Part shown: one piece after another, positions 1 through 8,895 of the stretch
How positions within the stretch are numbered: the first letter of the stretch is position 1
Layout of the letters: every line of letters begins with the position of its first letter
NCBI RefSeq assembly: GCF_002097715.1
Contig: NZ_CP020738.1
Span: 992,001 to 1,056,000, forward strand
From: Burkholderia ubonensis subsp. mesacidophila
GTDB lineage: Bacteria > Pseudomonadota > Gammaproteobacteria > Burkholderiales > Burkholderiaceae
Length of the DNA: 64,000 nucleotides
Direction of reading: 5' to 3'
Position numbers and translations under genes: made by a program
Notes under the pieces: generated by a model
The model's input: the letters and a program-made list of their open reading frames with translations, nothing else
The model's database searches: none
Told to the model about the DNA's origin: nothing

Positions 1-1483
1 GGGCAAGCAGACCGGCGTCGTGCAGATCTCGCTCGAAGGCCAGGACCCGGAGCAGACGGCGGCGATCGCCAACGCGCTCGCGCAGTCGTACCTGAACCAG
101 CACGTGGTCGCGAAGCAGGCCGAGGCGACCAAGATGCTCGACTTCCTGAAGGGCGAGGAACCGCGCCTGAAGGCGGACCTCGAGCGCGCCGAGGCCGCGC
201 TGACCCAGTACCAGCGCACGTCCGGCTCGATCAACGCGAGCGACGAGGCGAAGGTCTACCTCGAGGGCAGCGTGCAGTACGAGCAGCAGATCGCCGCGCA
301 GCGCCTGCAGCTCGCGTCGCTCGCGCAGCGCTTCACCGATTCGCATCCGATGGTGATCGCCGCGAAGCAGCAGCTCGGCCAGTTGCAGGCCGAGAAGGAC
401 AAGTTCTCGAACCGCTTCCGCAGCCTGCCGGCGACCGAGGTGAAGGCGGTCCAGCTGCAGCGCGACGCGAAGGTGGCCGAGGACATCTACGTGCTGCTGC
501 TGAACCGCGTGCAGGAACTGTCGGTGCAGAAGGCGGGGACGGGCGGCAACATCCACCTGATCGACTCGGCGCTGCGTCCGGGCGCCCCGGTCAAGCCGAA
601 GAAGGTGCTGATCCTGTCGGCCGCGGTGTTCCTCGGGCTGATCCTCGGCACGGGCATCGTGTTCCTGCGCCGCAACATGTTCCAGGGCATCGAGGATCCG
701 GACCGCGTCGAGCGCATGTTCAACCTGCCGCTGTACGGGCTCGTGCCGGAAAGCGCCGAGCAGCTGCGCCTCGACGCGCAGGCCGAGAAGAGCGGCAGCC
801 GCGCGCGGTCGATCCTCGCGAGCCTGCGTCCGAAGGACCCGAGCGTCGAGAGCCTGCGCAGCCTGCGTACCGCGATGCAGTTCGCGCTGATGGACGCGAA
901 GAACCGCGTGATCGTGCTGACCGGCCCGACGCCGGGCATCGGCAAGAGCTTCCTCGCGGTCAACCTCGCGGTGCTGCTCGCGCACTCCGGCAAGCGCGTG
1001 CTGCTGGTCGACGCCGACATGCGCCGCGGCCTGCTCGACCGCTATTTCGGCCTCGCGTCGCAGCCGGGCCTGTCCGAGCTGCTGAGCGACCAGTCGGCGA
1101 TCGAGGATGCGATCCGCGAGACGCCGGTGCAGGGCCTGTCGTTCATCCCGGCCGGCACGCGTCCGCCGAACCCGTCGGAGCTGCTGATGTCGTCGCGCCT
1201 GCCGCAGTACCTGGAAGGCCTCGGCAAGCGCTACGACGTGGTGCTGGTCGATTCGCCGCCGGTGCTGGCCGTGACCGACGCGACGATCTTCGGCCGCATG
1301 GCGGGCTCGACGTTCCTCGTGCTGCGCTCGGGCATGCATACCGAAGGCGAGATCGGCGATGCGATCAAGCGGCTGCGCACCGCGGGCGTCGACCTGCAGG
1401 GCGGCATCTTCAACGGCGTGCCGCCGAAGTCGCGCGGCTATGGCCGCGGCTATGCGGCCGTGCATGAATACCTGAGCGCCTGA
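1..1483 (+). CDS. Exopolysaccharide chain-length determinant / BY-kinase (Wzc-like), 5'-truncated by window
   Basis: Inner-membrane polysaccharide co-polymerase with a C-terminal tyrosine autokinase that controls EPS chain length and export. The reading frame is open to the window edge, so the start is missing; about 493 residues remain. Visible in order: a periplasmic coiled-coil stretch (nt 150-500), the proline-rich segment before the second membrane helix (PGAPVKPKK), the helix (nt 600-670), then a cytoplasmic kinase with Walker A GPTPGIGKSF (near nt 925), Walker A' LLVDADMR and Walker B VVLVDSPP. The C-terminus carries a tyrosine cluster (GYGRGYAAVHEY), the usual autophosphorylation tail. 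A glycosyltransferase follows within 20 bp, so it is part of an EPS operon. Close to BceF/Wzc by architecture; I cannot name the polysaccharide. Confidence 0.93.
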   Translation, partial: GKQTGVVQISLEGQDPEQTAAIANALAQSYLNQHVVAKQAEATKMLDFLKGEEPRLKADLERAEAALTQYQRTSGSINASDEAKVYLEGSVQYEQQIAAQRLQLASLAQRFTDSHPMVIAAKQQLGQLQAEKDKFSNRFRSLPATEVKAVQLQRDAKVAEDIYVLLLNRVQELSVQKAGTGGNIHLIDSALRPGAPVKPKKVLILSAAVFLGLILGTGIVFLRRNMFQGIEDPDRVERMFNLPLYGLVPESAEQLRLDAQAEKSGSRARSILASLRPKDPSVESLRSLRTAMQFALMDAKNRVIVLTGPTPGIGKSFLAVNLAVLLAHSGKRVLLVDADMRRGLLDRYFGLASQPGLSELLSDQSAIEDAIRETPVQGLSFIPAGTRPPNPSELLMSSRLPQYLEGLGKRYDVVLVDSPPVLAVTDATIFGRMAGSTFLVLRSGMHTEGEIGDAIKRLRTAGVDLQGGIFNGVPPKSRGYGRGYAAVHEYLSA

Positions 1484-1502
1484 CCGGATGGAGCGATCGA
1501 CG

Positions 1503-2462
1503 ATGAAAATTTCCGTGCTCGTCCCGACCTACCGGCGCCCGGCCGATCTCGCACGCTGCCTGTATGCGCTGCAGCGCCAGGCGCGCCTGCCCGACGAGGT
1601 GATCGTCGTCGCGCGCCCGGAAGACGACGCGACGCACGAGCGCCTCGCCGACCCGGCGGTCGGCGGCATGCTGCCGCTGCGCGTCGTGCCGGTCGACGTG
1701 CCGGGGCAGGTCGCCGCGCTGAACAAGGGGCTCGACTCGGTGCACGGCGATATCGTCGCGATCACCGACGACGATGCCGCGCCGCATCCCGACTGGCTCG
1801 CGCGCATCGAAGCCGCGTTCCTGGCCGATCCGCGCGTCGGCGCGGTCGGCGGGCGCGACTGGGTGCACGAGAAAGGCCGCCTGCTCGACGAATCGCGCGA
1901 GCTCGTCGGCCAGCTCACGCTGTCCGGCAAGATCATCGGCAATCATCATCTCGGCGTCGGCGGCATGCGCGAGGTCGACACGCTGAAGGGCGCGAACATG
2001 AGCTACCGGCGCGCGGCGATCGAGCGGCTGCGCTTCGATACGCGGCTGCGCGGCGCCGGCGCGCAAACCCACAACGACACCGCATTCAGCATGCGCGTGC
2101 AGCGCGACGGCTGGAAACTCGTCTACGACCCGGCGATCGCGGTCGATCACTTTCCGGCCGAGCGCTTCGACGATGACCGGCGCGATGCCGCATCCCTGAA
2201 CGCGATCAGCAACGGCGCGTACAACCTGCATCTGACGCTGCGCGAGCATCTGCCGCCGATCCGGCGCGAGATCGCGTGGTGGTGGTGGATGCTGGTCGGC
2301 ACCCGCGTCTATCCGGGGCTTGCGCACCTGCTGCTGGCGCTGCCCGGCGCGCAGCGCGACCGCGTGCGCGACCACTGGCGCGCGGTGCGCCGCGGCGCAC
2401 GCGACGCCCGCCGCGCGACCCTGGCCTCCCACCGCGCGGCGATGCCGCCGGTGACGTCTTGA
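1503..2462 (+). CDS. Family 2 glycosyltransferase
   Basis: GT-A fold transferase, likely adding a sugar to the lipid-linked EPS repeat unit at the cytoplasmic face. About 319 residues. The N-terminus ISVLVPTYRRPADL and the metal-binding acidic motif TDDDA (near residue 89) are typical of GT2; a later ANMSYRR segment is the acceptor-side region. The C-terminus has a Trp-rich hydrophobic stretch (EIAWWWWMLVG) that may anchor it to the membrane. I chose ATG 1503 because GGAG at 1490-1493 sits 9 bases upstream; an in-frame ATG at 1488 has no ribosome binding site. It begins 19 bp after the kinase stop. Sugar specificity is unknown. Confidence 0.9.
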   Translation: MKISVLVPTYRRPADLARCLYALQRQARLPDEVIVVARPEDDATHERLADPAVGGMLPLRVVPVDVPGQVAALNKGLDSVHGDIVAITDDDAAPHPDWLARIEAAFLADPRVGAVGGRDWVHEKGRLLDESRELVGQLTLSGKIIGNHHLGVGGMREVDTLKGANMSYRRAAIERLRFDTRLRGAGAQTHNDTAFSMRVQRDGWKLVYDPAIAVDHFPAERFDDDRRDAASLNAISNGAYNLHLTLREHLPPIRREIAWWWWMLVGTRVYPGLAHLLLALPGAQRDRVRDHWRAVRRGARDARRATLASHRAAMPPVTS

Positions 2463-2507
2463 ACGGCCCGCGCGCGTCTCGCGCGGCCAAACCCGGAGGA
2501 CTTGAAT

Positions 2508-2592
2508 TGAAACGACCCCCACGCTCACTGCGTTCGCTGCCCCCCGAGGGGGCGGTCAGACTCCTTGGGGCGGCCCGGCGGAGGCTGACATG
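2508..2592 (+). repeat. Dispersed 85-bp repeat, copy A, carrying the RBS and ATG of the next gene
   Basis: This stretch aligns without gaps to the minus-strand copy at 47417-47501: I count 69 of 85 identical positions. Both have a C-run/G-run hairpin in the middle and both end with GGCGGCCCGGCGGAGGCTGA directly followed by ATG, so the repeat supplies the Shine-Dalgarno (GGAGG) and start codon of the downstream gene. It lies between two co-directional glycosyltransferase genes. From memory, similar C-run/G-run elements are common between genes in beta-proteobacteria; I could not check copy number. Confidence 0.75.
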
Positions 2593-3729
2593 ACTGCGAC
2601 GAAAGTGCACGTCCATCTGTTTTACGGCGCCGATCCGCGCACGTACCGCAAAGGTGACGACATCGGCTGCCTGTACGGCTATCACCACGCCGAATCGGAC
2701 GAATTCACGCTGACCTATTCGCAGGACGCGCGCGAGAACCGCGTCGTCAGCGTCGCGCGCCGCGCGCTGAAGGCGGCGCTCGGCTTCGACGTCGTGCATG
2801 CGTGGCGCAACCGCGCCGCGCTGCTCAACACCGACGTGATCTGGACGCACACGGAGCAGGAACACCTCGCCGCGTCGCTGATCCTGAAGCTGGCGGGCCA
2901 GCAGGGCAGGCGCCCGCTGCTGCTCGCGCAGAGCGTGTGGCTGTACGACAGGTGGGGCGGCTACGGCCGCCTGCGCCGCTGGCTGTATCGCAAGCTGCTC
3001 GCGCGCGCCGACGTGCTGACGACGCTCGCGCGCGACAACGCGGAGCTGTGCCGCCGCTACCTGCGGCGCGATGCGCAGTTCGTTTATTACGGGCTCAGCA
3101 CGCAGGATTTCCCGATCGTCGAGCCGCGGCAGTGGACGCCGAGCCGGCCGCTGCGCATCGCGGCGATCGGCAACGACCGCGATCGCGACTGGCGAACCTT
3201 CCTCGCCGCGTTCGGCGGCGACGAGCGCTACGACGTGCGGCTTGCGACGCGCCGGCGCGTGCCGCGCGAATGGCATGCGCCGAACGTGAAGATCGGCTCG
3301 GCGTCCGGGCTCGCGAAGCAGCACGAGCTGTATGCGTGGGCCGACGTGATCGTCGTGCCGCTGCGGCCGAACTTCCATGCGTCGGGCATCACGGTGATGC
3401 TCGAGGCGGCCGCGCTCGGCAAGCCGATGATCGTGTCCGACGTCGGCGGGCTGCGCGACTACTTCCCGCACGACACGGCCGCCTACGTGCCGCCGTTCGA
3501 CGCGCGGGCGATGCGCCAGGCGGCCGATGGCCTGGCGGCGGACCCGCGCCGCGCGCTTGCGACCGCGCAGGCCGCGGCGGCGCGCTTGCGCGAGCGTGAC
3601 CTGACGACGCAGGCGTTCGCCGCGCAGCACGTGCGGATCACGCGCGAGCTGCTGCGCCAGCGCCGCACGCCGGCGGCGGCCGGCCTGGCGCTGCCGCTCG
3701 CGGATTCCCGTCCGTCGTCGTCGCGATGA
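2590..3729 (+). CDS. Family 4 glycosyltransferase
   Basis: Retaining GT-B glycosyltransferase of the EPS operon, 379 residues. The C-terminal half holds the nucleotide-sugar site: VVPLRPNFHASGITVMLEAA then ALGKPMIVSDVGGLRDYF, matching the family E-x7-E region although the first Glu position is not clearly conserved. The N-terminal half (HLFYGADPRTYRKGDD) is divergent. Start ATG 2590 is the ATG that ends repeat copy A, with GGAGG 6-10 bases upstream. Its stop overlaps the next start (ATGA at 3726-3729), suggesting translational coupling. Donor and acceptor are unknown. Confidence 0.87.
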   Translation: MTATKVHVHLFYGADPRTYRKGDDIGCLYGYHHAESDEFTLTYSQDARENRVVSVARRALKAALGFDVVHAWRNRAALLNTDVIWTHTEQEHLAASLILKLAGQQGRRPLLLAQSVWLYDRWGGYGRLRRWLYRKLLARADVLTTLARDNAELCRRYLRRDAQFVYYGLSTQDFPIVEPRQWTPSRPLRIAAIGNDRDRDWRTFLAAFGGDERYDVRLATRRRVPREWHAPNVKIGSASGLAKQHELYAWADVIVVPLRPNFHASGITVMLEAAALGKPMIVSDVGGLRDYFPHDTAAYVPPFDARAMRQAADGLAADPRRALATAQAAAARLRERDLTTQAFAAQHVRITRELLRQRRTPAAAGLALPLADSRPSSSR

Positions 3730-5207
3730 GCACGGGTGCGATGAGTACATCGATCGCCGCCGACGAACCGTCCCGCGCGCACCGCTGGCTTGCCGACCCG
3801 AAGCACTGGGCCGGGCAGGCCGGGCTGTGGACCGTCACGGCCGCGCTGATCGCCGCGCACCAGGGCAAGGTGCTGACGCTCGCGTTTCCGGTGCTGGCCA
3901 TCGCGGTCGGCATCTGGCTGTATTTCAAGAGCCCGGCGCGCTATGTCGGCTTCATGTGGTGGGTGTGGTTCCTGAGCCCCGAGGTGCGGCGGCTGGCCGA
4001 CTGGTCGAAGGGCGCGTTCACGCCGACCAGCCTGATCCAGGTCGCGCCGCTCGCGGTGACGATGATCGCCGGGTTCGGGTTGCTCAGGCATTACCGCGTG
4101 CTCGCGCAGCGGCGCGGGATTCCCGTGCTGCTGATGCTGTTCGGGCTGACCTACGCGTATCTGGTCGGCGTCGTGTCGAGCGGCGTGATGGCCGCGACCT
4201 ACGACCTCGCGAACTGGGTGTACCCGGTGCTGATCGGCTTTCACATCATGGTCAATGCGCGCGACTACCCCGAGTACCGCGACGTGCTGCTGTCCACGTT
4301 CATGTGGGGCATGCTCGTGATGGGCGCATACGGCGTCGTGCAGTACTTCCTGATGCCGCAGTGGGACGTGCTGTGGATGATCGGCTCGCAGATGGGTTCG
4401 CAGGGCGAGCCCGTGCCGTATGGCGTGCGGGTATTCAGCACGATGAACTCGTCCGGGCCGTTCGCGTTCGCGATCATGGGCGCGCTGGTGTTCGTGTTCG
4501 CGGCGCCGCAGAAGATCCGCTGGTTCGCGGGGGCGGCCGGCTTCATCTCGTTCGCGCTGTGTCTGGTGCGTTCGACGTGGGGCGGCTGGGTGATCGCGCT
4601 CGCGATCCAGCTCGTGCAGTCGAGCAACCGCGTGCGGATGCGGATCCTCATCAGCGGCGTCGTGCTGGTCGGCCTGTGCGTGCCGCTGCTGACCGTCGGG
4701 CCGGTGGCCGACCGCCTCGGCGCGCGCCTGCAGTCGATCACGAACCTGAAGGACGACCGCAGCTACGACGACCGCAACAAGTTCTACGCGACCTTCGCGC
4801 AAACGGCGTTCACCGACGTGGCCGGCGAAGGGATGGGCGCGACCGGCGCGTCGACCAAGCTGTCGAGCGACAGCGGCGAGCTCGGCAAGTACGGCAGTTT
4901 CGACAGCGGCGTGATGAACGTGCCGTTCGTGCTCGGCTGGCCCGGCACGCTGCTGTACCTCGCCGGCGTCGCGATGCTGTTCGGCCGCACGCTGCGCGCG
5001 GCGTTCAAGCTGCGCAAGGACAAGTTCGTCGGCGCCTGCCTGAGCCTGTGCCTGTCGACGTTCGCGATGCTCGTGTTCACGAATTCGCTGATCGGCACGG
5101 GCGGCCTGCTGATGTTCACAGCCATTTTTTCGATTCTTTCCGCGGCGCACTGGCAAAAGGCCCAGCGCCAGTTGTCCGCCGCGACCTTAACGGGAGCCGA
5201 CCATTGA
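3726..5207 (+). CDS. O-antigen ligase/polymerase-type membrane protein (Wzy-like)
   Basis: Polytopic inner-membrane protein of 493 residues with about ten or more hydrophobic segments and a long periplasmic loop (about residues 320-400: rich in Asp, Arg and Ser) before the last helices, the layout of Wzy polymerases and WaaL ligases. The segment LCLVRSTWGGWVIALA resembles the conserved R-S-x-W-x-G region of the Wzy_C family. In an EPS operon with a Wzc-type kinase, repeat-unit polymerisation is the likeliest job. ATG 3726 overlaps the previous stop by 4 bases; the next gene begins within the last codons of this one. Confidence 0.82.
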   Translation: MSTGAMSTSIAADEPSRAHRWLADPKHWAGQAGLWTVTAALIAAHQGKVLTLAFPVLAIAVGIWLYFKSPARYVGFMWWVWFLSPEVRRLADWSKGAFTPTSLIQVAPLAVTMIAGFGLLRHYRVLAQRRGIPVLLMLFGLTYAYLVGVVSSGVMAATYDLANWVYPVLIGFHIMVNARDYPEYRDVLLSTFMWGMLVMGAYGVVQYFLMPQWDVLWMIGSQMGSQGEPVPYGVRVFSTMNSSGPFAFAIMGALVFVFAAPQKIRWFAGAAGFISFALCLVRSTWGGWVIALAIQLVQSSNRVRMRILISGVVLVGLCVPLLTVGPVADRLGARLQSITNLKDDRSYDDRNKFYATFAQTAFTDVAGEGMGATGASTKLSSDSGELGKYGSFDSGVMNVPFVLGWPGTLLYLAGVAMLFGRTLRAAFKLRKDKFVGACLSLCLSTFAMLVFTNSLIGTGGLLMFTAIFSILSAAHWQKAQRQLSAATLTGADH

Positions 5208-6388
5208 GAATCGCGATCGTCACGCATGTCGTGCGTCATAACGACGGGCAGGGCCGCGTCAACTACGAGATCGCCCGCGCGGCGCTGGCCGAGGACTACG
5301 AGGTGACGCTCGTCGCGTCGCACGTCGCGCCCGAGCTGCTCGCGAACCACCGGGTGCGCTGGGTGCCCGTGAAGGTCGGCCGCTTCTGGCCGTCGAACCT
5401 CGTCAAGCAGCAGGTGTTCGCGCTGAAGAGCGCGCGGTGGCTGCGCGCGCATCGCGCCGAATACGACGTGCTGCACGTCAACGGCTTCATCTCGTGGATC
5501 AAGGCCGACGTGAACACCGCGCACTTCGTGCACGGCGGCTGGTTCAAGAGTCCGTATTATCCGTTCGGGCTGACCAAGGGCCTGTGGTCCGCCTACCAGT
5601 ACGTCTACACGCGCGTGAACACCGCGCTCGAACGCTGGGCGTACCGGCGCTCGCGCGCGATCACCGCGGTGTCGCAGAAGGTCGCCGACGAGATCCGCGG
5701 GCTCGGCATCGACGGCGGCAAGATCAGCGTGATCTACAACGGCGTCGACGCCGGCGCGTTCGCGGATGCGCAGCCCGACCGCGCGGCGTTCGCGCTGCCG
5801 GCCGATCCGTTCCTGCTGCTGTTCGTCGGCGACCTGCGCACGCCGCGCAAGAACCTCGGCACCGTGCTGAAGGCGCTGACGAAGCTGCCGGAGAACGTGC
5901 ATCTCGCGGTCGCGGGCTACCTGCCCGGCAGCCCGTATCCGGACGAGGCGCGCGCGCTAGGGATCGCCAAGCGCGTGCACTTCCTCGGGCTCGTCAAGAA
6001 CATGCCGACGCTGATGCGCTCGGTCGACGCGTACGTGTTTCCGTCGCGCTACGAGGCGATGAGCCTGTCGCTGCTCGAGGCGATGGCGGCCGGCCTGCCG
6101 GTCGTCACCGCGCGCACCGCGGGCGGCGCCGAGATCATCACGCGCGAGTGCGGGATCGTGCTCGACGATCCCGACGATCCGGCCGCGCTCGCGCAGGCGA
6201 TCGGCGCGCTCGCCGCGTCGCGCGACGCCTGCCGCGCGATGGGCGCGGCGGCGCGCGACCTGATGTCCCGTTTCGGCTGGGCGCACATGGGCGCCCAGTA
6301 TGTCGCGCTTTATCGGCGCATCGGCCAACCCTCGCAGCCGACCGCCTTCGGGCACGTCGAGCATGCGGTCACGCAGGAGCAATCGTGA
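5204..6388 (+). CDS. Family 4 glycosyltransferase (TTG start)
   Basis: GT4 transferase of 394 residues. Visible: RIAIVTHVVRHNDGQGRVNY at the N-terminus (Rossmann strand), VIYNGVD, FVGDLRTPRKNL (start of the C-terminal domain), and the donor-binding YVFPSRYEAMSLSLLEAMAA with the family E-x7-E pattern, then GLPVVTARTAGGAEI. I start it at TTG 5204 because GGGAG (5192-5196) lies 7-8 bases upstream and no ATG is available before the conserved N-terminus; the TTG overlaps the upstream TGA by 3 bases. Overlap with the next gene is one base (TGATG). Confidence 0.88.
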   Translation: MRIAIVTHVVRHNDGQGRVNYEIARAALAEDYEVTLVASHVAPELLANHRVRWVPVKVGRFWPSNLVKQQVFALKSARWLRAHRAEYDVLHVNGFISWIKADVNTAHFVHGGWFKSPYYPFGLTKGLWSAYQYVYTRVNTALERWAYRRSRAITAVSQKVADEIRGLGIDGGKISVIYNGVDAGAFADAQPDRAAFALPADPFLLLFVGDLRTPRKNLGTVLKALTKLPENVHLAVAGYLPGSPYPDEARALGIAKRVHFLGLVKNMPTLMRSVDAYVFPSRYEAMSLSLLEAMAAGLPVVTARTAGGAEIITRECGIVLDDPDDPAALAQAIGALAASRDACRAMGAAARDLMSRFGWAHMGAQYVALYRRIGQPSQPTAFGHVEHAVTQEQS

Positions 6389-7551
6389 TGTCTCATTCCA
6401 CCCGGCCGATCAAATCGCTGCAGATCGGCATGCACTGGTTTCCCGAACGTGCAGGCGGCCTCGACCGGATGTACTACTCGCTCGTCGGCGCGCTGCCCGG
6501 CGCGGGCGTCACGGTGCGCGGGCTCGTCGCGGGTTCCGAGCAGGTCGCGAACGACACCGGCGGCGCGATCCGCGGCTTCGGCCCGGCCGAGCAGCCGCTC
6601 GCGCGCCGGATGCTGGCCGCGCGCCGCGCGTTGCGCGAAGTGATCCGCACCGAGCGGCCCGACGTGATCTCGTCGCATTTCGCGCTCTATACGTTCCCCG
6701 GCCTCGACGTCACGCGCGGGATTCCGCAGGTGTCGCATTTCCAGGGGCCGTGGGCCGACGAGAGCCAGGTCGAGGGCGCCGCGTCGCTCGGGCAGCGCGC
6801 GAAGCGCTATCTCGAGCATGCCGTGTATGTGCGCTCGTCGCGGCTGATCGTGCTGTCGCAGGCGTTCGGCCAGATCCTGACGAGCCGCTACGATATCGAT
6901 CCGGAACGCGTGCGCGTGATCCCGGGCTGCGTCGACACCGCGCAGTTCGACACGCCGCTCGCGCCCGCCGAGGCGCGGCACCGGCTGCAGCTGCCGCAGG
7001 ACCGGCCGATCGTGCTCGCGGTGCGGCGGCTCGTGCGGCGCATGGGGCTCGAGGACCTGATCGACGCGATCGGCCTCGTCAAGCGCCGCCATCCGGACGT
7101 GCTGCTGCTGATCGCCGGTAAGGGCAAGCTCGCCGAGGAGCTGCAGCAGCGGATCGACGCGGCGGGGCTGCAGGACAACGTGAAGCTGCTCGGCTTCGTG
7201 CCCGACCATCATCTCGCGACGCTGTATCGCGCGGCGACGGTCAGCGTCGTGCCGACGGTCGCGCTCGAAGGCTTCGGGCTGATCACCGTCGAATCGCTCG
7301 CGTCCGGCACGCCGGTGCTGGTCACGCCGGTCGGCGGGCTGCCGGAGGCGGTCGCCGGGCTGTCCGACGACCTGGTGCTGCCGTCGACGGGCGCGGACGC
7401 GATCGCGGAAGGGCTCGGCGCGGCGCTGTCGGGCGCGATCACGCTGCCGGACGAACGCGCGTGCAAGCGCTATGCGCGCGATCACTTCGACAACGCGGTG
7501 ATCGCGCGGCGCGTCGCCGGCGTCTACGACGAGGCGATCCAGGCCGGTTGA
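6388..7551 (+). CDS. Family 4 glycosyltransferase
   Basis: GT4 transferase of 387 residues. The GT-B halves are clear: N-terminal QIGMHWFPERAGGLDRMYY; middle VIPGCVDTAQF; C-terminal VLAVRRLVRRMGLEDLIDAI, VVPTVALEGFGLITVESLAS with the E-x7-E motif, and GTPVLVTPVGGLPEAV. Start ATG 6388 overlaps the previous stop by one base and has AGGAG at 6375-6379. It is the last gene of the EPS operon in this window; the following gene converges from the other strand after 18 bp. Substrates are unknown. Confidence 0.9.
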   Translation: MSHSTRPIKSLQIGMHWFPERAGGLDRMYYSLVGALPGAGVTVRGLVAGSEQVANDTGGAIRGFGPAEQPLARRMLAARRALREVIRTERPDVISSHFALYTFPGLDVTRGIPQVSHFQGPWADESQVEGAASLGQRAKRYLEHAVYVRSSRLIVLSQAFGQILTSRYDIDPERVRVIPGCVDTAQFDTPLAPAEARHRLQLPQDRPIVLAVRRLVRRMGLEDLIDAIGLVKRRHPDVLLLIAGKGKLAEELQQRIDAAGLQDNVKLLGFVPDHHLATLYRAATVSVVPTVALEGFGLITVESLASGTPVLVTPVGGLPEAVAGLSDDLVLPSTGADAIAEGLGAALSGAITLPDERACKRYARDHFDNAVIARRVAGVYDEAIQAG

Positions 7552-7569
7552 GCGCCGCTGCGCGCGTCG

Positions 7570-8796
7570 TCAGCGCGCGCGTTTCAGCGTCGCCGCCCAG
7601 AACGCGAGCGCGGCGAGGCTGACCGCCGCACCGAGCATGCACACGCCGGCCCAGCCGGCGCGTGCATACACCAGCGTCGACGCGATCGCGCCGAGCCCGC
7701 TGCCGACCGAATAGAACAGCATGTAGCAGCCGACGAGGCGCGCGTGCGCATCCGGGCGCGCGCCGAGAATCATGCTCTGGTTGACGACGTGAATCGCCTG
7801 CCCGCCGATGTCGAGCAGCACGATGCCGACGATCAGCAGCGGAAGCGACGACGTCGTGAACGCGAGCGGCAGCCACGACGCGACGAGCAGCACCAGCGCC
7901 GCGCCGGTCGTCGCCTGGCCGAGGCCGCGATCGGCGAGCCGTCCCGCGCGCGCGGCGGCCGCCGCGCCCAACGCGCCGACGAGGCCGAACGCGCCGATGG
8001 CCGTATGCGACATCGCATGCGGCGGCGCGCTGAGCGGCAGCACCAGCGCGCTCCAGAAGATGCTGAACGCCGCGAACATCAGCAGCGCGAGCATGCCGCG
8101 CACCTGCAGCACGCGATCGCGGCGCAGCAAGGATCCCATCGATGCCAGCAACGCCGCGTAGCCGATGCGGGCTTGCGGTGCGCGCGCGTCGGGCAGCAGC
8201 CGCGACAGCACGACCCCCATCGCGATCGCGATCGCCGCCGACGCGAGATAGACGGCGCGCCAGCCGGCGAGATCGGTCACGAGGCCGGCCACCGAGCGCG
8301 CGATCAGCAGCCCGATCACGACGCCGCCCTGCGCGGCGCCGACCACGCGCCCGCGCTCGCCGTCGCCCGCGAGCGCCGCCGCGCAGGCGATCAGGCCCTG
8401 GGTCATCGCGGTGCCGAGCAGCCCGACGCCGGCCATGCCGGCCAGCAACCCGACGCGGGACGACGATGCGGCGACGCCGATGCACGCGGCCGCCAGCAGC
8501 GCCAGCTGCACGGCGAGCAGCCGCTTGCGGTTCAGCAGGTCGCCGAGCGGCACGACGAACAGCAGCGCGAGCGCGCAGCCGAGCTGCGTCGCGGTGATGA
8601 CGCCGCCGACTTCGGCATGCGGAATCGCGAAGTCGCGCGCGATCGAATCGAGCAGCGGCTGCGCGTAGTAGACGTTCGCGACGCTCGCCGCGCAGCAGAC
8701 GGCCAGCAGCGCGACGCGCGCGGTCGACAGGCGGGCGCCGGCGGCAGCGTCGTCGGGCGCGGGGCGGGCCGTCGCTGAAGTGACGGAAGTATCCAT
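7570..8796 (-). CDS. MFS transporter (drug/solute efflux)
   Basis: Twelve-helix major facilitator, 408 residues. The cytoplasmic loop 2-3 motif is visible as VVPLGDLLNRKRLLAVQ (motif A, G-D-x-x-N-R-K), and the N-terminal helix reads SVANVYYAQPLLDSIARDF, as in AraJ/YdhP-like exporters. GAGGAGC precedes ATG 8796. It is divergent from the HxlR regulator at 8896; the 99 bp between them hold a near-perfect inverted repeat, so the pump is probably repressed by HxlR and released by its ligand. The substrate cannot be told from sequence. Confidence 0.9.
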   Translation of the reverse strand: MDTSVTSATARPAPDDAAAGARLSTARVALLAVCCAASVANVYYAQPLLDSIARDFAIPHAEVGGVITATQLGCALALLFVVPLGDLLNRKRLLAVQLALLAAACIGVAASSSRVGLLAGMAGVGLLGTAMTQGLIACAAALAGDGERGRVVGAAQGGVVIGLLIARSVAGLVTDLAGWRAVYLASAAIAIAMGVVLSRLLPDARAPQARIGYAALLASMGSLLRRDRVLQVRGMLALLMFAAFSIFWSALVLPLSAPPHAMSHTAIGAFGLVGALGAAAAARAGRLADRGLGQATTGAALVLLVASWLPLAFTTSSLPLLIVGIVLLDIGGQAIHVVNQSMILGARPDAHARLVGCYMLFYSVGSGLGAIASTLVYARAGWAGVCMLGAAVSLAALAFWAATLKRAR

Positions 8797-8816
8797 CGTT
8801 GCTCCTCATGCAATGT

Positions 8817-8870
8817 AGTTGCAATTTAAAACTGGTGTGAGTGTAGGAAAAGAAGTTTTAAAATGCAACT
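8817..8870. promoter_or_regulatory. Inverted-repeat operator between the MFS gene and hxlR
   Basis: Left arm AGTTGCAATTTAAAACT (8817-8833) and right arm AGTTTTAAAATGCAACT (8854-8870) are reverse complements at 16 of 17 positions, separated by 20 bp. The A+T-rich arms stand out from the surroundings and lie between the two divergent start codons (8796 and 8896). An HxlR-type dimer bound here could control both genes. Two half-sites about 37 bp apart would suit either looping or two dimers. Confidence 0.7.
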
Positions 8871-8895
8871 TGTTGACGTGTGAGCGGAGGAACGG

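Noticed and set aside
3483..5156. A 557-codon minus-strand frame across the Wzy-like gene
   Set aside because: Composition is charged and repetitive, no ribosome binding site, and the plus strand encodes a convincing membrane protein.
8873..8880. TTGACG as a -35 box for hxlR
   Set aside because: It is only about 20 bp from the start codon, leaving no room for a -10 and a leader.
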